Part shown: positions 33,595-42,144 of the stretch, one piece after another
How positions within the stretch are numbered: the first letter of the stretch is position 1
How the letters are laid out: the number at the start of each line of letters is the position of its first letter
From: Kribbella pittospori
GTDB taxonomy: Bacteria; Actinomycetota; Actinomycetes; Propionibacteriales; Kribbellaceae
DNA length: 64,000 nucleotides
Assembly: GCF_004331465.1 (NCBI RefSeq)
Contig: NZ_SJKB01000003.1
Coordinates: 496,001-560,000 of the forward strand
Reading direction: 5' to 3'
Translations under genes and position numbers: made by a program
Notes under the pieces: generated by a model
Databases searched by the model: none
What the model was told of the DNA's origin: nothing
Seen by the model: only the letters and a program-made list of their open reading frames with translations

Positions 33595-33834
33595 ATGAAC
33601 CAGCACCGGATGGTTCTCGAGGCCCTCCGCTTGCTCCCCGACTGGATGCAGAGGGTGCCGATCCTGATACGCATTCACATACTTGAAACCCGAACCGGAC
33701 TCTCATCGGCCCCGGGCGGCTCGAAGTCGGCCAGGTGCTGTTCCAGGACCGCGTCCGCCACGTCGCCCCGGGCCAGGCTGCGTCGGTTGCCGGCCTGGCG
33801 ACGGCGAATCGTGGGGTGGTCAACGTCCAGGTAG
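33595..33834 (+). CDS. possible small protein with strong ribosome-binding site
   Basis: 79 codons from ATG 33595, with a perfect AGGAGG seven bases upstream (33582-33587). The first 40 residues are protein-like (MVLEALRLLPDWMQRVPILI); the remainder becomes Arg/Ser-rich and runs antisense to the 3' end of the neighbouring kinase gene. The true gene may have been shortened by a deletion that fused it to foreign sequence. No family was recognised. Confidence 0.35.
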   Translation: MNQHRMVLEALRLLPDWMQRVPILIRIHILETRTGLSSAPGGSKSARCCSRTASATSPRARLRRLPAWRRRIVGWSTSR

Positions 33835-34154
33835 ACGAGCACGAAGCCGGCGCCGGCGGCCAGGGAACGCCAGCCGTCGCGCAGGGAGCGCAGCGAGCTG
33901 GTGTCGTCGACGATTACGGTCCGACCGGCGGCAAGTTGGGCGCGGACTTCGGTGCGGGCGAGTTCGTGGGTGCGGATCCACTCTTCGACCGGGATCCCGT
34001 CACCGCCCCACAGTCCACGGCGTTCGTTGATCTCGTCGAGGCTGACCACCACCGCGTCCACCCTCGCCGCGAGTGCCTGCGCGTAGGTGCTCTTGCCGGA
34101 GTACGCCGTACCGCACATGAGCACCAGCAGGCCTTGGTCTGCGGGGTTCGACAT
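33675..34154 (-). CDS. P-loop kinase-like ATPase
   Basis: 159 residues from ATG 34154. Walker A is GTAYSGKST near the N-terminus; a VVVSLDEINERRG segment and a later R-rich lid (HPTIRRRQAGNRRS) match small zeta-toxin/adenylate-kinase-like proteins that phosphorylate nucleotides, sugars or antibiotics. It follows the iron-permease-like gene by a single base, so it ends a three-gene minus-strand operon. The substrate is unknown. Confidence 0.75.
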   Translation of the reverse strand: MSNPADQGLLVLMCGTAYSGKSTYAQALAARVDAVVVSLDEINERRGLWGGDGIPVEEWIRTHELARTEVRAQLAAGRTVIVDDTSSLRSLRDGWRSLAAGAGFVLVYLDVDHPTIRRRQAGNRRSLARGDVADAVLEQHLADFEPPGADESPVRVSSM

Positions 34155-34155
34155 G

Positions 34156-34551
34156 TCAGTGGCGGCCCTCAAGGCCGATGGCGTCGCGGAGTTTCTGGGT
34201 GGCTTCTTCGAGGTCCGGGTCGGTGCGGGACCGTGATGCCATCAACGCCGCCAGTGCCTCGGCGATCACGTTGAGCTTCTCCTGGGATGCTTCCTCGGCG
34301 CGGCGGGCGGCGTTCTCGAGCAGAACCAGGAGGAGCAGGGTGACGACACTGGCGACTGTGTGGATGGCGACCTGCCAGGCCTTCAGATCCACCCACAGCG
34401 GCAGGCTCACCAGCCAGACAATGACGACCCCGGCACAGAGAAAGAAGAACGGTGCTTGGCTGACGCGTAGATACGCCGTCTGCACGAACCGGTCGAACAA
34501 CGACCGCCGGTCGCCTCGCTCGCGAGTCTCGGCCGCGTCACTCCGCTCCAT
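34156..34551 (-). CDS. low-affinity iron permease family protein
   Basis: 131 residues from the ATG at 34551. Two central transmembrane helices (FFFLCAGVVIVWLVSLPLWV and WQVAIHTVASVVTLLLLVLL) with an arginine/glutamate-rich C-terminal coil (EEASQEKLNVIAEALAALMA) are typical of bacterial members of the low-affinity iron permease family. Iron transport has been shown for the yeast protein; bacterial function is mostly assumed. It overlaps the upstream hydrolase gene by 14 bases. Confidence 0.8.
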   Translation of the reverse strand: MERSDAAETRERGDRRSLFDRFVQTAYLRVSQAPFFFLCAGVVIVWLVSLPLWVDLKAWQVAIHTVASVVTLLLLVLLENAARRAEEASQEKLNVIAEALAALMASRSRTDPDLEEATQKLRDAIGLEGRH

Positions 34552-35374
34552 CGTCGGAGCGTAGTGCCCGCCGCTGCGTGCTGCCACTGCCCGGCGGTGC
34601 GTCGGCCTGTTGCCACAGGTCGAGCAAGAGCTGGTTCACCTCGTCGGGGCGTTGCTGGTGCGGGGAGTGGTCAGCACCCTCGACCTGGATGAAGGTGGCG
34701 CCGGTCTGCGCGGCGATGAACTTCGAGGTGGCGATGAGCGCCTCGCCGGCCGCGGCGCGGTAGTCAGCCGGGGCCGTCTCCCAGGTGCCGGCCAGGACCA
34801 GCTTCGGATACGTCGCGGAGCGGATGGGCTCCAGCGGTACATCGGCGTTCCAGCACGGCCGCTCGTGGAGCGCCGAACCAGCGGCGCGCAGGGACCATTC
34901 GTACGGCTCGGGAACCGGCTGGTCACCCCAGACGACCTTGAGATACTCCTCCGCCGTCATCGACTGAGTGCTCGGCCAGTAGCGACGGTTGCCTTCGAGT
35001 GACTTGGCAACCACCGGATCCGAAGTCGCGACAGCCAGCGCCGCCGGCTCTATCAAAGCCAGCGAGGCAACCAGCTCGGGTCGGCGCCCGGCAGCGAGCA
35101 TCGCGACCACGCCGCCGTACGAATGCCCGACCAAGTGACTCGGTTTGTCCATCAGCCCGATGACGTCATCCGCGTCGACGTCGTAGTCACTCATCTCCGT
35201 GTCCGGACTCTCCCCGAACCCTCGCCGATCCACCACCAGAATCCGCCGATCCCGCCCCAGCCCCCGCTGCCCCACGAACGACGCCTGCCCCCAAGACAAC
35301 GTGCCGTGAACCAGAATCACCTGCCCACCCAGAGATCCCCCGTCGTCCCATACCGTCACGTGAATCGGCAGCAT
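34538..35374 (-). CDS. alpha/beta hydrolase
   Basis: 278 residues from the ATG at 35374. Alpha/beta hydrolase features: the oxyanion segment VILVHGTLSWG, the nucleophile elbow GHSYGG and the catalytic histidine in VEGADHSPHQ. The lid region (residues 120-190) is not diagnostic. It is the first gene of the hydrolase - permease - kinase group. The substrate is unknown; esterase, epoxide hydrolase or haloperoxidase-like activity are all possible. Confidence 0.82.
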   Translation of the reverse strand: MLPIHVTVWDDGGSLGGQVILVHGTLSWGQASFVGQRGLGRDRRILVVDRRGFGESPDTEMSDYDVDADDVIGLMDKPSHLVGHSYGGVVAMLAAGRRPELVASLALIEPAALAVATSDPVVAKSLEGNRRYWPSTQSMTAEEYLKVVWGDQPVPEPYEWSLRAAGSALHERPCWNADVPLEPIRSATYPKLVLAGTWETAPADYRAAAGEALIATSKFIAAQTGATFIQVEGADHSPHQQRPDEVNQLLLDLWQQADAPPGSGSTQRRALRSDDGAE

Positions 35375-35482
35375 CCCCAAACCCTAGGCGCCGAGCCGGT
35401 CAACCTGGGGTGGCAACAGCTCAGGAACTGGCCATTGACCGGAGCTGTCGGTGGGGGGATTTTGGAGAGGGGGGATGTGCGG

Positions 35483-36751
35483 ATGTCCGTGGTTTCTGGG
35501 CGGGCGGAGAGCGCCCGCGTTGTTGACGAGGTGCGTCGGGTGGGGTGGGGGTTCATCCTGCTGTACACATTGGCGTACCTGAGTACTTGTCTGGTGTTGA
35601 TTGCGCCGTTGCTGGTCACCTTGGCGTTGAAGGTGAACTCGCTGGTGGGGATCGAGCAGGCGCCGCGCAGCCTGGCGCTGGTTGCCGGGATCGGTGGCCT
35701 GGTGGCGATGGTCTGCAATCCGTTCTTCGGCAAGCTGAGTGACCGTACGACGTCGCGGCTGGGAATGCGGCGGCCTTGGATGGTCATTGGCCTGGTGGGT
35801 GGTTCGCTGGGCATTCTCGTCGTCGCGGTGGCGCCGAACATCCTGGTTGTGCTCATCGGGTGGTGCACTGCCCAGCTGTTCTTCAACGCGCTGCTCGCCG
35901 TGCAAGTGGCGGTCCTGCCGGATCAGGTTCCGGCGACGCAACGCGGTGTGGTCGCCGGCGTACTGGGCGTGTGTCTGCCGATCGCCTCGATCAGCGGGAC
36001 CTTCTTCGTCAAGCTGTTCACCGGGAACCAGCTCGCCATGTTCTTGGCCCCGTGCCTGATCGGCGGATTCTTCATCCTTCTGTTCGCGGCGGTCCTCGAC
36101 GATCGCCGGCTGGCCAAGGCGGACCGGCCGCCGTGGTCGCTGCGAGAGTTCGCCGGCACGTTCTACGTCTCACCGCGCAAGAACCCGGACTTCGCGTGGG
36201 CCTTCGTCAGCCGGTTCCTGTTCGTGCTGGCGTACGCGTTCCTGTTCACCTACCAGGCCTATTACCTGCTGGAGAAGATCGGGAGTGCCGAGGCCGATGT
36301 ACCGCGACAGATCTTCCTCGGCACGCTCATCCAGTCCAGCGTCATCGTTGTTGCTTCGCTCGTCGGTGGCCGGCTCTCGGACTGGACGGGGAGGCGGAAG
36401 GTGTTCGTCCTCAGTGCGTCGATTGTCTACGGGCTGGCGATGCTCGTCATCGGCCTCGCGGTCAACGTCAACGGCTATCTCATCGGGATGGCGATCGGCG
36501 GACTTGGATTCGGCATGTACATGGCCGTCGATCTGGCGCTCGTTGTCGACGTACTGCCGGACAAGGCCAACGCCGCCAAGGACCTCGGCGTACTCAACAT
36601 CGCGGGCGCACTCCCCGGATCCGTCGCGGCGGCAATCGCTCCGGCCATCCTCGCGGTCGGCGGCGGCAGCTACGGCGTGCTGTACGGCGTTGCCGGAGTG
36701 TGCGCGATCGTAGGCGCGTTCGCCATCCTCCCTGTGAGGAGCGCCCGCTGA
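35483..36751 (+). CDS. MFS transporter
   Basis: 422 residues with 12 predicted transmembrane helices (for example FILLYTLAYLSTCLVLIAPL and GYLIGMAIGGLGFGMYMAVD). The motif-A-like loop GKLSDRTTSRLGMRRPW between helices 2 and 3 and a second repeat SDWTGRRK support the major facilitator family. The layout resembles sugar/SLC45-like carriers. A purine-rich ribosome site lies eight bases upstream of ATG 35483. It is divergent from the alpha/beta hydrolase. Confidence 0.87.
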   Translation: MSVVSGRAESARVVDEVRRVGWGFILLYTLAYLSTCLVLIAPLLVTLALKVNSLVGIEQAPRSLALVAGIGGLVAMVCNPFFGKLSDRTTSRLGMRRPWMVIGLVGGSLGILVVAVAPNILVVLIGWCTAQLFFNALLAVQVAVLPDQVPATQRGVVAGVLGVCLPIASISGTFFVKLFTGNQLAMFLAPCLIGGFFILLFAAVLDDRRLAKADRPPWSLREFAGTFYVSPRKNPDFAWAFVSRFLFVLAYAFLFTYQAYYLLEKIGSAEADVPRQIFLGTLIQSSVIVVASLVGGRLSDWTGRRKVFVLSASIVYGLAMLVIGLAVNVNGYLIGMAIGGLGFGMYMAVDLALVVDVLPDKANAAKDLGVLNIAGALPGSVAAAIAPAILAVGGGSYGVLYGVAGVCAIVGAFAILPVRSAR

Positions 36752-37050
36752 CTCCAGCAATTCGCTGTCCCGGATCTCCAGCAGGGCGGCTCTGGCCTGA
36801 TCCGCGGTGGGCCGGCGTTCCGGACCGAGCGTTGGTGGACTCGCCCGAGAACGACGCGATGACGAAGCCGGTGAGGACGACTCTGCCGTGCAATGCCTGA
36901 TGGCGACTCGGCGCGGGTCGTCGGTGCCAGCGGGGGCCTGCTTCTTCCTGCTGGCTGCAATGCGCGTCGGGTGCTGGCTGCGACGACACGTGGGGAGGGG
37001 CGGGTCAGTCTGGCTGGTATTACCTGTCCCGCGGTGAAAGGAGCCGCACG
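36752..37050. other. gene-free stretch between the MFS gene and whiB
   Basis: No open frame here has both a ribosome site and protein-like sequence. The last bases hold the whiB ribosome site (aaaggag) and probably its promoter. Confidence 0.4.
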
Positions 37051-37359
37051 ATGAGTCTCTCGATGGACCTGCCCGCAGCCGGGGCGACGTCCGGGAGCTG
37101 GATGTTCAGCGCTGCGTGTGCGGGGCTGGACCCAGAGTTGTTCTTCCCGATCGGGACCACGGGGCCTGCGATTCTGCAGATCGAACAGGCGAAGCAGGTC
37201 TGCTGCGGCTGCGGTGTGATCGAGGAGTGCCGTCGTTGGGCTCTGAACACCCGGCAAGAAGCGGGGGTCTGGGGCGGCCTGTCCGAGGAGGAGCGCCGCG
37301 CCATGAGGCAACGCAGAATCGAAATCCAGCGGCGCGACCTCCGTCAATTGTTCGATTGA
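37051..37359 (+). CDS. WhiB-family iron-sulfur transcriptional regulator
   Basis: 102 residues. The four cluster cysteines are present (AACAGLDPELFF, then the CCGCG region, then EECRRWAL), followed by the GVWGG turn and a basic C-terminal segment (RRAMRQRRIEIQRR) for DNA binding. WhiB proteins carry a 4Fe-4S cluster and often bind the principal sigma factor. The AAAGGAG ribosome site is eight bases upstream. The regulon is unknown; the small cysteine/histidine-containing ORF downstream may be connected. Confidence 0.92.
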   Translation: MSLSMDLPAAGATSGSWMFSAACAGLDPELFFPIGTTGPAILQIEQAKQVCCGCGVIEECRRWALNTRQEAGVWGGLSEEERRAMRQRRIEIQRRDLRQLFD

Positions 37360-37433
37360 ATCGGAACGGCGTATTTGTTATTGACCAACTTTGCCCTCCT
37401 CGGGTGCATCCAACTGGTGTCCAAGGGGGCATC

Positions 37434-37586
37434 GTGAAATGTATTCACACAATTTTCCACATCCGCAAACCGATCCACACCGCGTTCGCCGTACCGGCGG
37501 GAGCCGTCGCTGTATGTACCTTCGCCGGCACCAACACACCGACGACCACCAACGCTGCCGCCGCTTGTCCCACCGCCTGGGCCTGA
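37434..37586 (+). CDS. possible 50-residue small protein (His/Cys N-terminus)
   Basis: GTG start at 37434 with AAGGGGG four bases upstream, about 75 bases after whiB. The product begins MKCIHTIFHIRKPIH, continues with a hydrophobic Ala/Val stretch and ends Thr/Ala/Cys rich. The basic start and hydrophobic middle resemble a short secreted or membrane peptide. The region upstream is unusually AT-rich and holds a TTGACC -35-like element. Too short for certainty. Confidence 0.35.
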   Translation: MKCIHTIFHIRKPIHTAFAVPAGAVAVCTFAGTNTPTTTNAAAACPTAWA

Positions 37587-37641
37587 TTGCCTGAGGCAAA
37601 TAACAGCCAGGCCCCACCTGCGCAACGTGAACGTCGTATTG

Positions 37642-37661
37642 CCGGACGGCATACCGTCCGG
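37642..37661. other. perfect 8-bp stem hairpin
   Basis: ccggacgg (37642-37649), four-base loop, ccgtccgg (37654-37661). There is no T-tract after it, so it is not a standard intrinsic terminator, but in high-GC actinobacteria such hairpins can still end transcription after whiB or act as an operator. Confidence 0.35.
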
Positions 37662-37699
37662 ACTCCTGAGCCGACCGATGCTGCGGGGAGTTTCGGCTC

Positions 37700-37840
37700 A
37701 TGGCCGCCGGCCGGACGGGCACGATCCAGCACGTCGACACCAACAACCCGACCCCGGCCCTCGGCCTCTACCTCTCGGTCGGGATGACGCCGACCATGGT
37801 CTTCGACGGCTGGCGCCGCGTCATCCGACTCGACACCTGA
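37700..37840 (+). pseudogene. C-terminal fragment of a GNAT acetyltransferase gene
   Basis: A 46-codon frame encodes HVDTNNPTPALGLYLSVGM and FDGWRR, the usual end of a GNAT acetyltransferase (the NPxAxxLYxxxGF motif that binds CoA). Nothing upstream in frame supplies the rest of the domain, so it is a remnant. It has no ribosome site. Confidence 0.55.
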
Positions 37841-37888
37841 GGTCGGCGCGCGGCGAAAGGCGCGCTGCGGTTCTACGATGGCGACACG

Positions 37889-38842
37889 ATGACGCCTACT
37901 CAGCTTCGTGCGTTCTCCGCGGTCGTGCGCCTCGGTTCGGTGAAGGCCGCCGCCGGTGAACTCGAGGTCACCGAGGCGGCCATCTCCCTGCACGTTGCCC
38001 AACTGCGCAAGGAACTCGGGGACCAGTTGTTCACCCGGACTGCGTCGGGGCTGGCGTTCACACCCGGCGGGTTGCGGCTGGCCAGTCGGGCCGTGGAGTT
38101 GCTCGGACTGCAGAACCGGACGATCCAGGAGGTCAGCCAGGCCGGGCGCGGCCGGAGACTGATGCGGATCGCGGCCTCGACGCTGTTCGCCGAGTACGCC
38201 GCCCCGGGCCTGATCGAACTGTTCGCCGGCCGCGCCGATGACCTGGACGTCGAGCTGAGCGTGCATCATCCGCGCCAGTTCGCGGCGCTGCTGTCCGAGC
38301 GATCGGTCGATGTTGCCCTCGGCCCGGTCCCGGCCGGTCTGCCCGAGTCGATCCGCCGCGTTCCCTTCCTCAACTACCGGCTCGTCGTGGTCGCGGACAG
38401 CGGGCATCCGGCCGCGATCGGTCCGGCCCGACCGGCGATGCTGCGTGAGCAGACCTGGTTGCTCGGTCCCTCGGCGGTCACCGACGGCGCGGTCGCGGCG
38501 ATGTTGCGCAAGCTGGAGGTGCCGGAGTCGAAGCAACGGATCTTCCAGAGTCATGCCGCGGCGATCGAGGAGGCCAAGCGTGATGGGGGAGTCGCGGTGG
38601 CGTTGTCGTCCGCGGTCGCCGGCGATGTGTCGAACGGCCGGTTGACGATCGTCACCGGTCGGGGACTGACGATGGGCGGGGTCTGGTCGGCGATGACGTT
38701 GCCGGCGCATGCCGTCGTACCGGCCGCCGCCGAGTTGACGCGCTTCATCACCACGCCGCGCGCCACCCAAGCGATGTTGCGGGGATCAGGGGTGACGATC
38801 GGGCACTTCCGGCCGTCGATCCACGTCACCTTGTGGAGTTGA
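37889..38842 (+). CDS. LysR-family transcriptional regulator of the CO dehydrogenase locus (CutR-like)
   Basis: 317 residues. An N-terminal helix-turn-helix (LRAFSAVVRLGSVKAAAGEL, EAAISLHVAQLRKELGDQLF) and a substrate-binding domain (RLMRIAASTLFAEYAAPGLI) are typical. It lies directly beside coxE and the two genes converge with a 17-base overlap. In carboxydotrophic mycobacteria, from memory, a LysR regulator CutR is needed for CO dehydrogenase expression, and this is the likely equivalent. A TACGAT box nine bases before the ATG and no ribosome site hint at a leaderless transcript. Confidence 0.85.
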   Translation: MTPTQLRAFSAVVRLGSVKAAAGELEVTEAAISLHVAQLRKELGDQLFTRTASGLAFTPGGLRLASRAVELLGLQNRTIQEVSQAGRGRRLMRIAASTLFAEYAAPGLIELFAGRADDLDVELSVHHPRQFAALLSERSVDVALGPVPAGLPESIRRVPFLNYRLVVVADSGHPAAIGPARPAMLREQTWLLGPSAVTDGAVAAMLRKLEVPESKQRIFQSHAAAIEEAKRDGGVAVALSSAVAGDVSNGRLTIVTGRGLTMGGVWSAMTLPAHAVVPAAAELTRFITTPRATQAMLRGSGVTIGHFRPSIHVTLWS

Positions 38843-40013
38843 CGACCTCGGCGAGTGCGTCGAGGGTGTTGCCCGGGAGCAAGGCGTCGCAGTACGGCAG
38901 GGCCGCGACGAGCGCGCCGGTGAGCGGCTGGTAGCCGGGAGCCGCGACGCGCGGATTCATCCAGATCACTCGATGGGCGCGCCGGGACAGTCGCGCCATC
39001 GTCCGGGCCAACTGGTCGGGGTCGTCGCTGTCCCAGCCGTCGGAGGCGATGATCACCACGGCGCCGCGAACGAGTGCGCCATACCTCGACTTGAGCAGGC
39101 CGGCCACGTTGGTGGCGATGCGGGTCCCGCCGAAGCGGTCCGCGACCAGGTTGGACGCCTGATCAACAGCGACCGCGACATCGCGATGGGCGAGTACGGC
39201 GGTCAGCCGGGTCAACGTCGTTCCGAAGGCGAACACCTCCGCCCCTGCGCTGATCGTTGCCGCCCGCATCAGATGCAGGTACGGCGTGATGAACGCCTGC
39301 ATCGATTGGCTGACGTCACACAGCATCACCAGCCGCCGCGGCTTGTGCACCGGGCCGGTGCGAACCAGTTCTGTCGGCTCCCAGCCTGTACTGCGTGATC
39401 GCGCCATGGTGGCCCGGAGGTCGATCATCGTCCCGCGGCTGCGGGTTGCGAAGCGGCGGGTACGACGGGTCGGCCAGTGCTCGCGCGCACTCTCCAGCCA
39501 GGCACCCACCTCCGCGAGTTGCACCGGGTCGAGCGCGTCGAACGGCGTGTCGCGCAGACCGGTGAGAGCGCTCGGCAGCCGTTCGGGCGCAGCAAGTCCG
39601 GTGTTCGCGTCTTCGGCGCGGCCGGTGGCGGCGGTGGGCATGGTGATCCAGGGCAGGCCTGCGCCGTCTTCAACCATCGCCGATGGTGGGATCCCGTGGC
39701 CGGTGGCGCGGTCGGGGGCGGAGTCGAGCGGCCGGCGTCGGGACTGTGGATCGACTGCGACGACCGTGTCCGCGAAGACGGCGGCGAACACTGCGTCGTA
39801 CTTGTCCAGGTCCTGTCTGCGGCGTACCAAGGTGACTCGGCCGAGCCAGTACAGCCGGCGTTGGTTGTCCGCTTGCTGCACGGTCAGCGCCTCGGTGAAG
39901 AGTTCCGTCGCGGTCAGGTCGACGGAGATGCCCGCGGTTCGCAGTCGCTCGGAGAACGCCACGGCGAACGCCGCGCGGTCGACGGCACGGAACAGGACAG
40001 CGTCATCGGACAA
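38826..40013 (-). CDS. coxE: CoxE-like VWA-domain protein
   Basis: 395 residues. The C-terminal half is a von Willebrand factor A domain with the MIDAS sequence DVSQS in LCDVSQSMQAF and a later TRIATNVAG threonine. The N-terminal half matches the CoxE helical region. CoxE works with the MoxR ATPase CoxD to insert or mature the [MoSCu] active site of CO dehydrogenase. It overlaps coxG by 11 bases and ends the minus-strand operon. Confidence 0.87.
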   Translation of the reverse strand: MSDDAVLFRAVDRAAFAVAFSERLRTAGISVDLTATELFTEALTVQQADNQRRLYWLGRVTLVRRRQDLDKYDAVFAAVFADTVVAVDPQSRRRPLDSAPDRATGHGIPPSAMVEDGAGLPWITMPTAATGRAEDANTGLAAPERLPSALTGLRDTPFDALDPVQLAEVGAWLESAREHWPTRRTRRFATRSRGTMIDLRATMARSRSTGWEPTELVRTGPVHKPRRLVMLCDVSQSMQAFITPYLHLMRAATISAGAEVFAFGTTLTRLTAVLAHRDVAVAVDQASNLVADRFGGTRIATNVAGLLKSRYGALVRGAVVIIASDGWDSDDPDQLARTMARLSRRAHRVIWMNPRVAAPGYQPLTGALVAALPYCDALLPGNTLDALAEVVNSTR

Positions 40014-40686
40014 GGAAGTAGATCACCACCGCCACGATCACGACGACGACCAGCGCCGGCAGCACCCGCCGTGCCACCGAGCCGCCGGCGAGGTGCATCA
40101 GGTCGAGCGGAGCCGGCTCGGTGCTCTCGGACGAGGCGGACGCCGAGTCCACATGGTCTGCCAGCGTATCGACGGCCTGTCCATCTCCGTCGACTCGGCT
40201 AGGCGCGGACTCGGCTGCAGCTACCTGCTGGGCGCCCAGTTCGCCCGCCGCCAGCTTGGCTTCCAAGCAGGTGGTGAACTCTCCGAGCAGCTTCTCCGAG
40301 ACCTGCTTGATCATGCTGCTGCCGAACTGCGCGACCTTGCCGGAGATGCTCAGGTCGGTGTCGACGCTCACCCGGGTGCCGGCCGGGTCTGGAGCGAGGT
40401 CCGCGGTGATCCGCGCGGAGGCGTTCCCGGACCCGCGCAAATCCTTGCCCTTGGCATCGATCACCGCATGGTACGTCGCGTCGTCCTTGGTCTCGAACCG
40501 CGCCGTACCACCGAAGTCACTCACCACCGGACCGAGCTTGACCCGGACCTTGCCCTGGTAGGTCTCCCCGTCGAACCCGGTCAGCTGTGCGCCCGGCATA
40601 CACGGCGCGATCGCCTCGAGGTCGGTCAGCACCGCCCACGCTGGGGCCGGCGGCACGCTCACCGTGAACTCGTGGGTGATCCTCAT
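40003..40686 (-). CDS. coxG: CoxG-like SRPBCC protein with C-terminal membrane anchor
   Basis: 227 residues. Residues 1-145 form an SRPBCC/CoxG lipid-binding fold (MRITHEFTVSVPPAPAWAVL; GKVAQFGSSMIKQVSEKLL). A Ser/Ala/Pro linker leads to a C-terminal transmembrane helix (VLPALVVVVIVAVVIYFLV). CoxG recruits CO dehydrogenase to the membrane and is reported to handle quinone for electron transfer. The start overlaps the coxD stop by four bases. Confidence 0.9.
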   Translation of the reverse strand: MRITHEFTVSVPPAPAWAVLTDLEAIAPCMPGAQLTGFDGETYQGKVRVKLGPVVSDFGGTARFETKDDATYHAVIDAKGKDLRGSGNASARITADLAPDPAGTRVSVDTDLSISGKVAQFGSSMIKQVSEKLLGEFTTCLEAKLAAGELGAQQVAAAESAPSRVDGDGQAVDTLADHVDSASASSESTEPAPLDLMHLAGGSVARRVLPALVVVVIVAVVIYFLVR

Positions 40687-41561
40687 GCTGTCCCCTCGCT
40701 CGGTTCGAACAGTTCGGTCATGGCGTCCACGTCATCGGGCGACTTGGCGATCGCCGACAGCGTTCGGAGCGCATCGTCGCGGCCGACCGAGGTCACCCCG
40801 AGCGCGCTCAACGCGGCGACCCAGTCGATCGTCTCGGCCAGCCCGGGCGGCTTGTCCAGGTCCAGTTCCCGCGCCCGGCCGACGAAGTCGGTGACGCTGC
40901 GCACCAGCGGTTCGGAGGCCGCCGGGATCCGGCGCCGGACGATGCGTACCGCGCGGTCGGGCGAGGGGAACTCGATCCAGTGGTAAAGGCAACGGCGTCG
41001 CAGTGCATCGTGGAGCTCGCGGCTCCGGTTCGACGTGAGGACGACGTACGGCGGCCGGGCGGAGGCGAACGTGCCCAGCTCGGGGATCGTCACCGACGCT
41101 TCGCCGAGGAACTCCAGCAGCAGCGCCTCGAACTCGTCGTCGGCCCGATCGATCTCGTCGAGCAACAGGACCGGTGGCACCGGGCCGGTGGCCGTGACAC
41201 TGCGCAGGATCGGACGCTCGATCAGAAACTCGGAGGTGAACAGATCAGCGTCCTCGAGTCTGTCGTGCCTGGATTCGGCCAGCCGGATCGCGAGCAGTTG
41301 GCGCTGGTAGTTCCACTCGTACAGGGCTTCGCGCGCGGTCAGCCCTTCGTAGCACTGCAGCCGGATCAGGGACGTCCCGAGAACGTTCGCGAGAGTGAGC
41401 GCCGACGCGGTCTTGCCGACACCTGGTTCACCTTCGAGCAGCAACGGGCGGGGGAGTGTGCAAGCGAGGTAGAGCGCCGTGGCGGTGCCCTCGTCGAGCA
41501 GATGCCCGGCCTCGTCGAAGCGGCTGATGACCTGCTCGATGTCCCGGAACGGCGCCGTCAT
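40683..41561 (-). CDS. coxD: CoxD-like MoxR AAA+ ATPase
   Basis: 292 residues from ATG 41561, which overlaps the stop of the MobA-like gene. Walker A EGEPGVGKTASA, Walker B LLLDEIDRAD and the sensor region VLTSNRSRELHDALRRRCLYHW identify a MoxR-class AAA+ protein. CoxD is needed for assembly of the copper-sulfur part of the CO dehydrogenase cofactor. It pairs with the VWA protein CoxE. Confidence 0.9.
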   Translation of the reverse strand: MTAPFRDIEQVISRFDEAGHLLDEGTATALYLACTLPRPLLLEGEPGVGKTASALTLANVLGTSLIRLQCYEGLTAREALYEWNYQRQLLAIRLAESRHDRLEDADLFTSEFLIERPILRSVTATGPVPPVLLLDEIDRADDEFEALLLEFLGEASVTIPELGTFASARPPYVVLTSNRSRELHDALRRRCLYHWIEFPSPDRAVRIVRRRIPAASEPLVRSVTDFVGRARELDLDKPPGLAETIDWVAALSALGVTSVGRDDALRTLSAIAKSPDDVDAMTELFEPSEGTA

Positions 41562-42139
41562 CGCTCGATCCCTTGTGCCAGCAGGCTTTCGTAGTCGTCC
41601 CAGGTGTCCACGTCCGCCGGCACCTCCGTGTCCACCGGTACTTCGACGACCGCGTGACGGCCCGACTCGATCAGCTTCCAGACCCCTTTGTCCCCGTGCA
41701 GATTCGCGAGCTCGGGGAACACCGAGCGGGCGAACCAGAACGGATGGCCGATCCCGTCGCGATACCGGCAGACGGCGATCGGCGCTTCCGACTGGATCAC
41801 CGACCGCGCCGATCGGACTCGGACCCCGGGCTGGTCGCCGAGCATCAGCACAATGCCAACAGTCCGATTGTCGACAACCTCGAGTGCCGAGACGATCGAG
41901 GACGAGCACCCGGTGCCGTACGACGGGTTCAGCACCACAGTCGTCGCACTCAGATCGACCGTCTCGCGGACTTCCTCGGCCGCCCCGCCCAGCGTGACGA
42001 GCAGTTGGTCGAACGCACATTCCCGAGCGGCTCGCAGTACGGCGTCCAGCAGCGTCGTATCGCCGTACGGAAGAAGCTGCTTCGGCTGACCCAGTCGGTG
42101 CGACCCACCCGCGGCGAGCACCAGTCCGGTCACGAACAT
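41558..42139 (-). CDS. MobA-like molybdenum cofactor nucleotidyltransferase
   Basis: 193 residues from ATG 42139. The NTP transferase signature LVLAAGGSHRLGQPKQLLPYG and the metal site in MLGDQPGV are intact. Members of this family (MocA/MobA type) attach CMP or GMP to molybdopterin; CO dehydrogenase uses the cytosine dinucleotide form, so CTP is the likely substrate. It lies between the XdhC-YHS fusion and coxD in the same operon. Confidence 0.85.
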   Translation of the reverse strand: MFVTGLVLAAGGSHRLGQPKQLLPYGDTTLLDAVLRAARECAFDQLLVTLGGAAEEVRETVDLSATTVVLNPSYGTGCSSSIVSALEVVDNRTVGIVLMLGDQPGVRVRSARSVIQSEAPIAVCRYRDGIGHPFWFARSVFPELANLHGDKGVWKLIESGRHAVVEVPVDTEVPADVDTWDDYESLLAQGIER

Positions 42140-42144
42140 GCCGG

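Noticed and set aside
36752..37050. Decayed gene between the MFS gene and whiB
   Set aside because: No continuous protein-like segment could be recognised on either strand.
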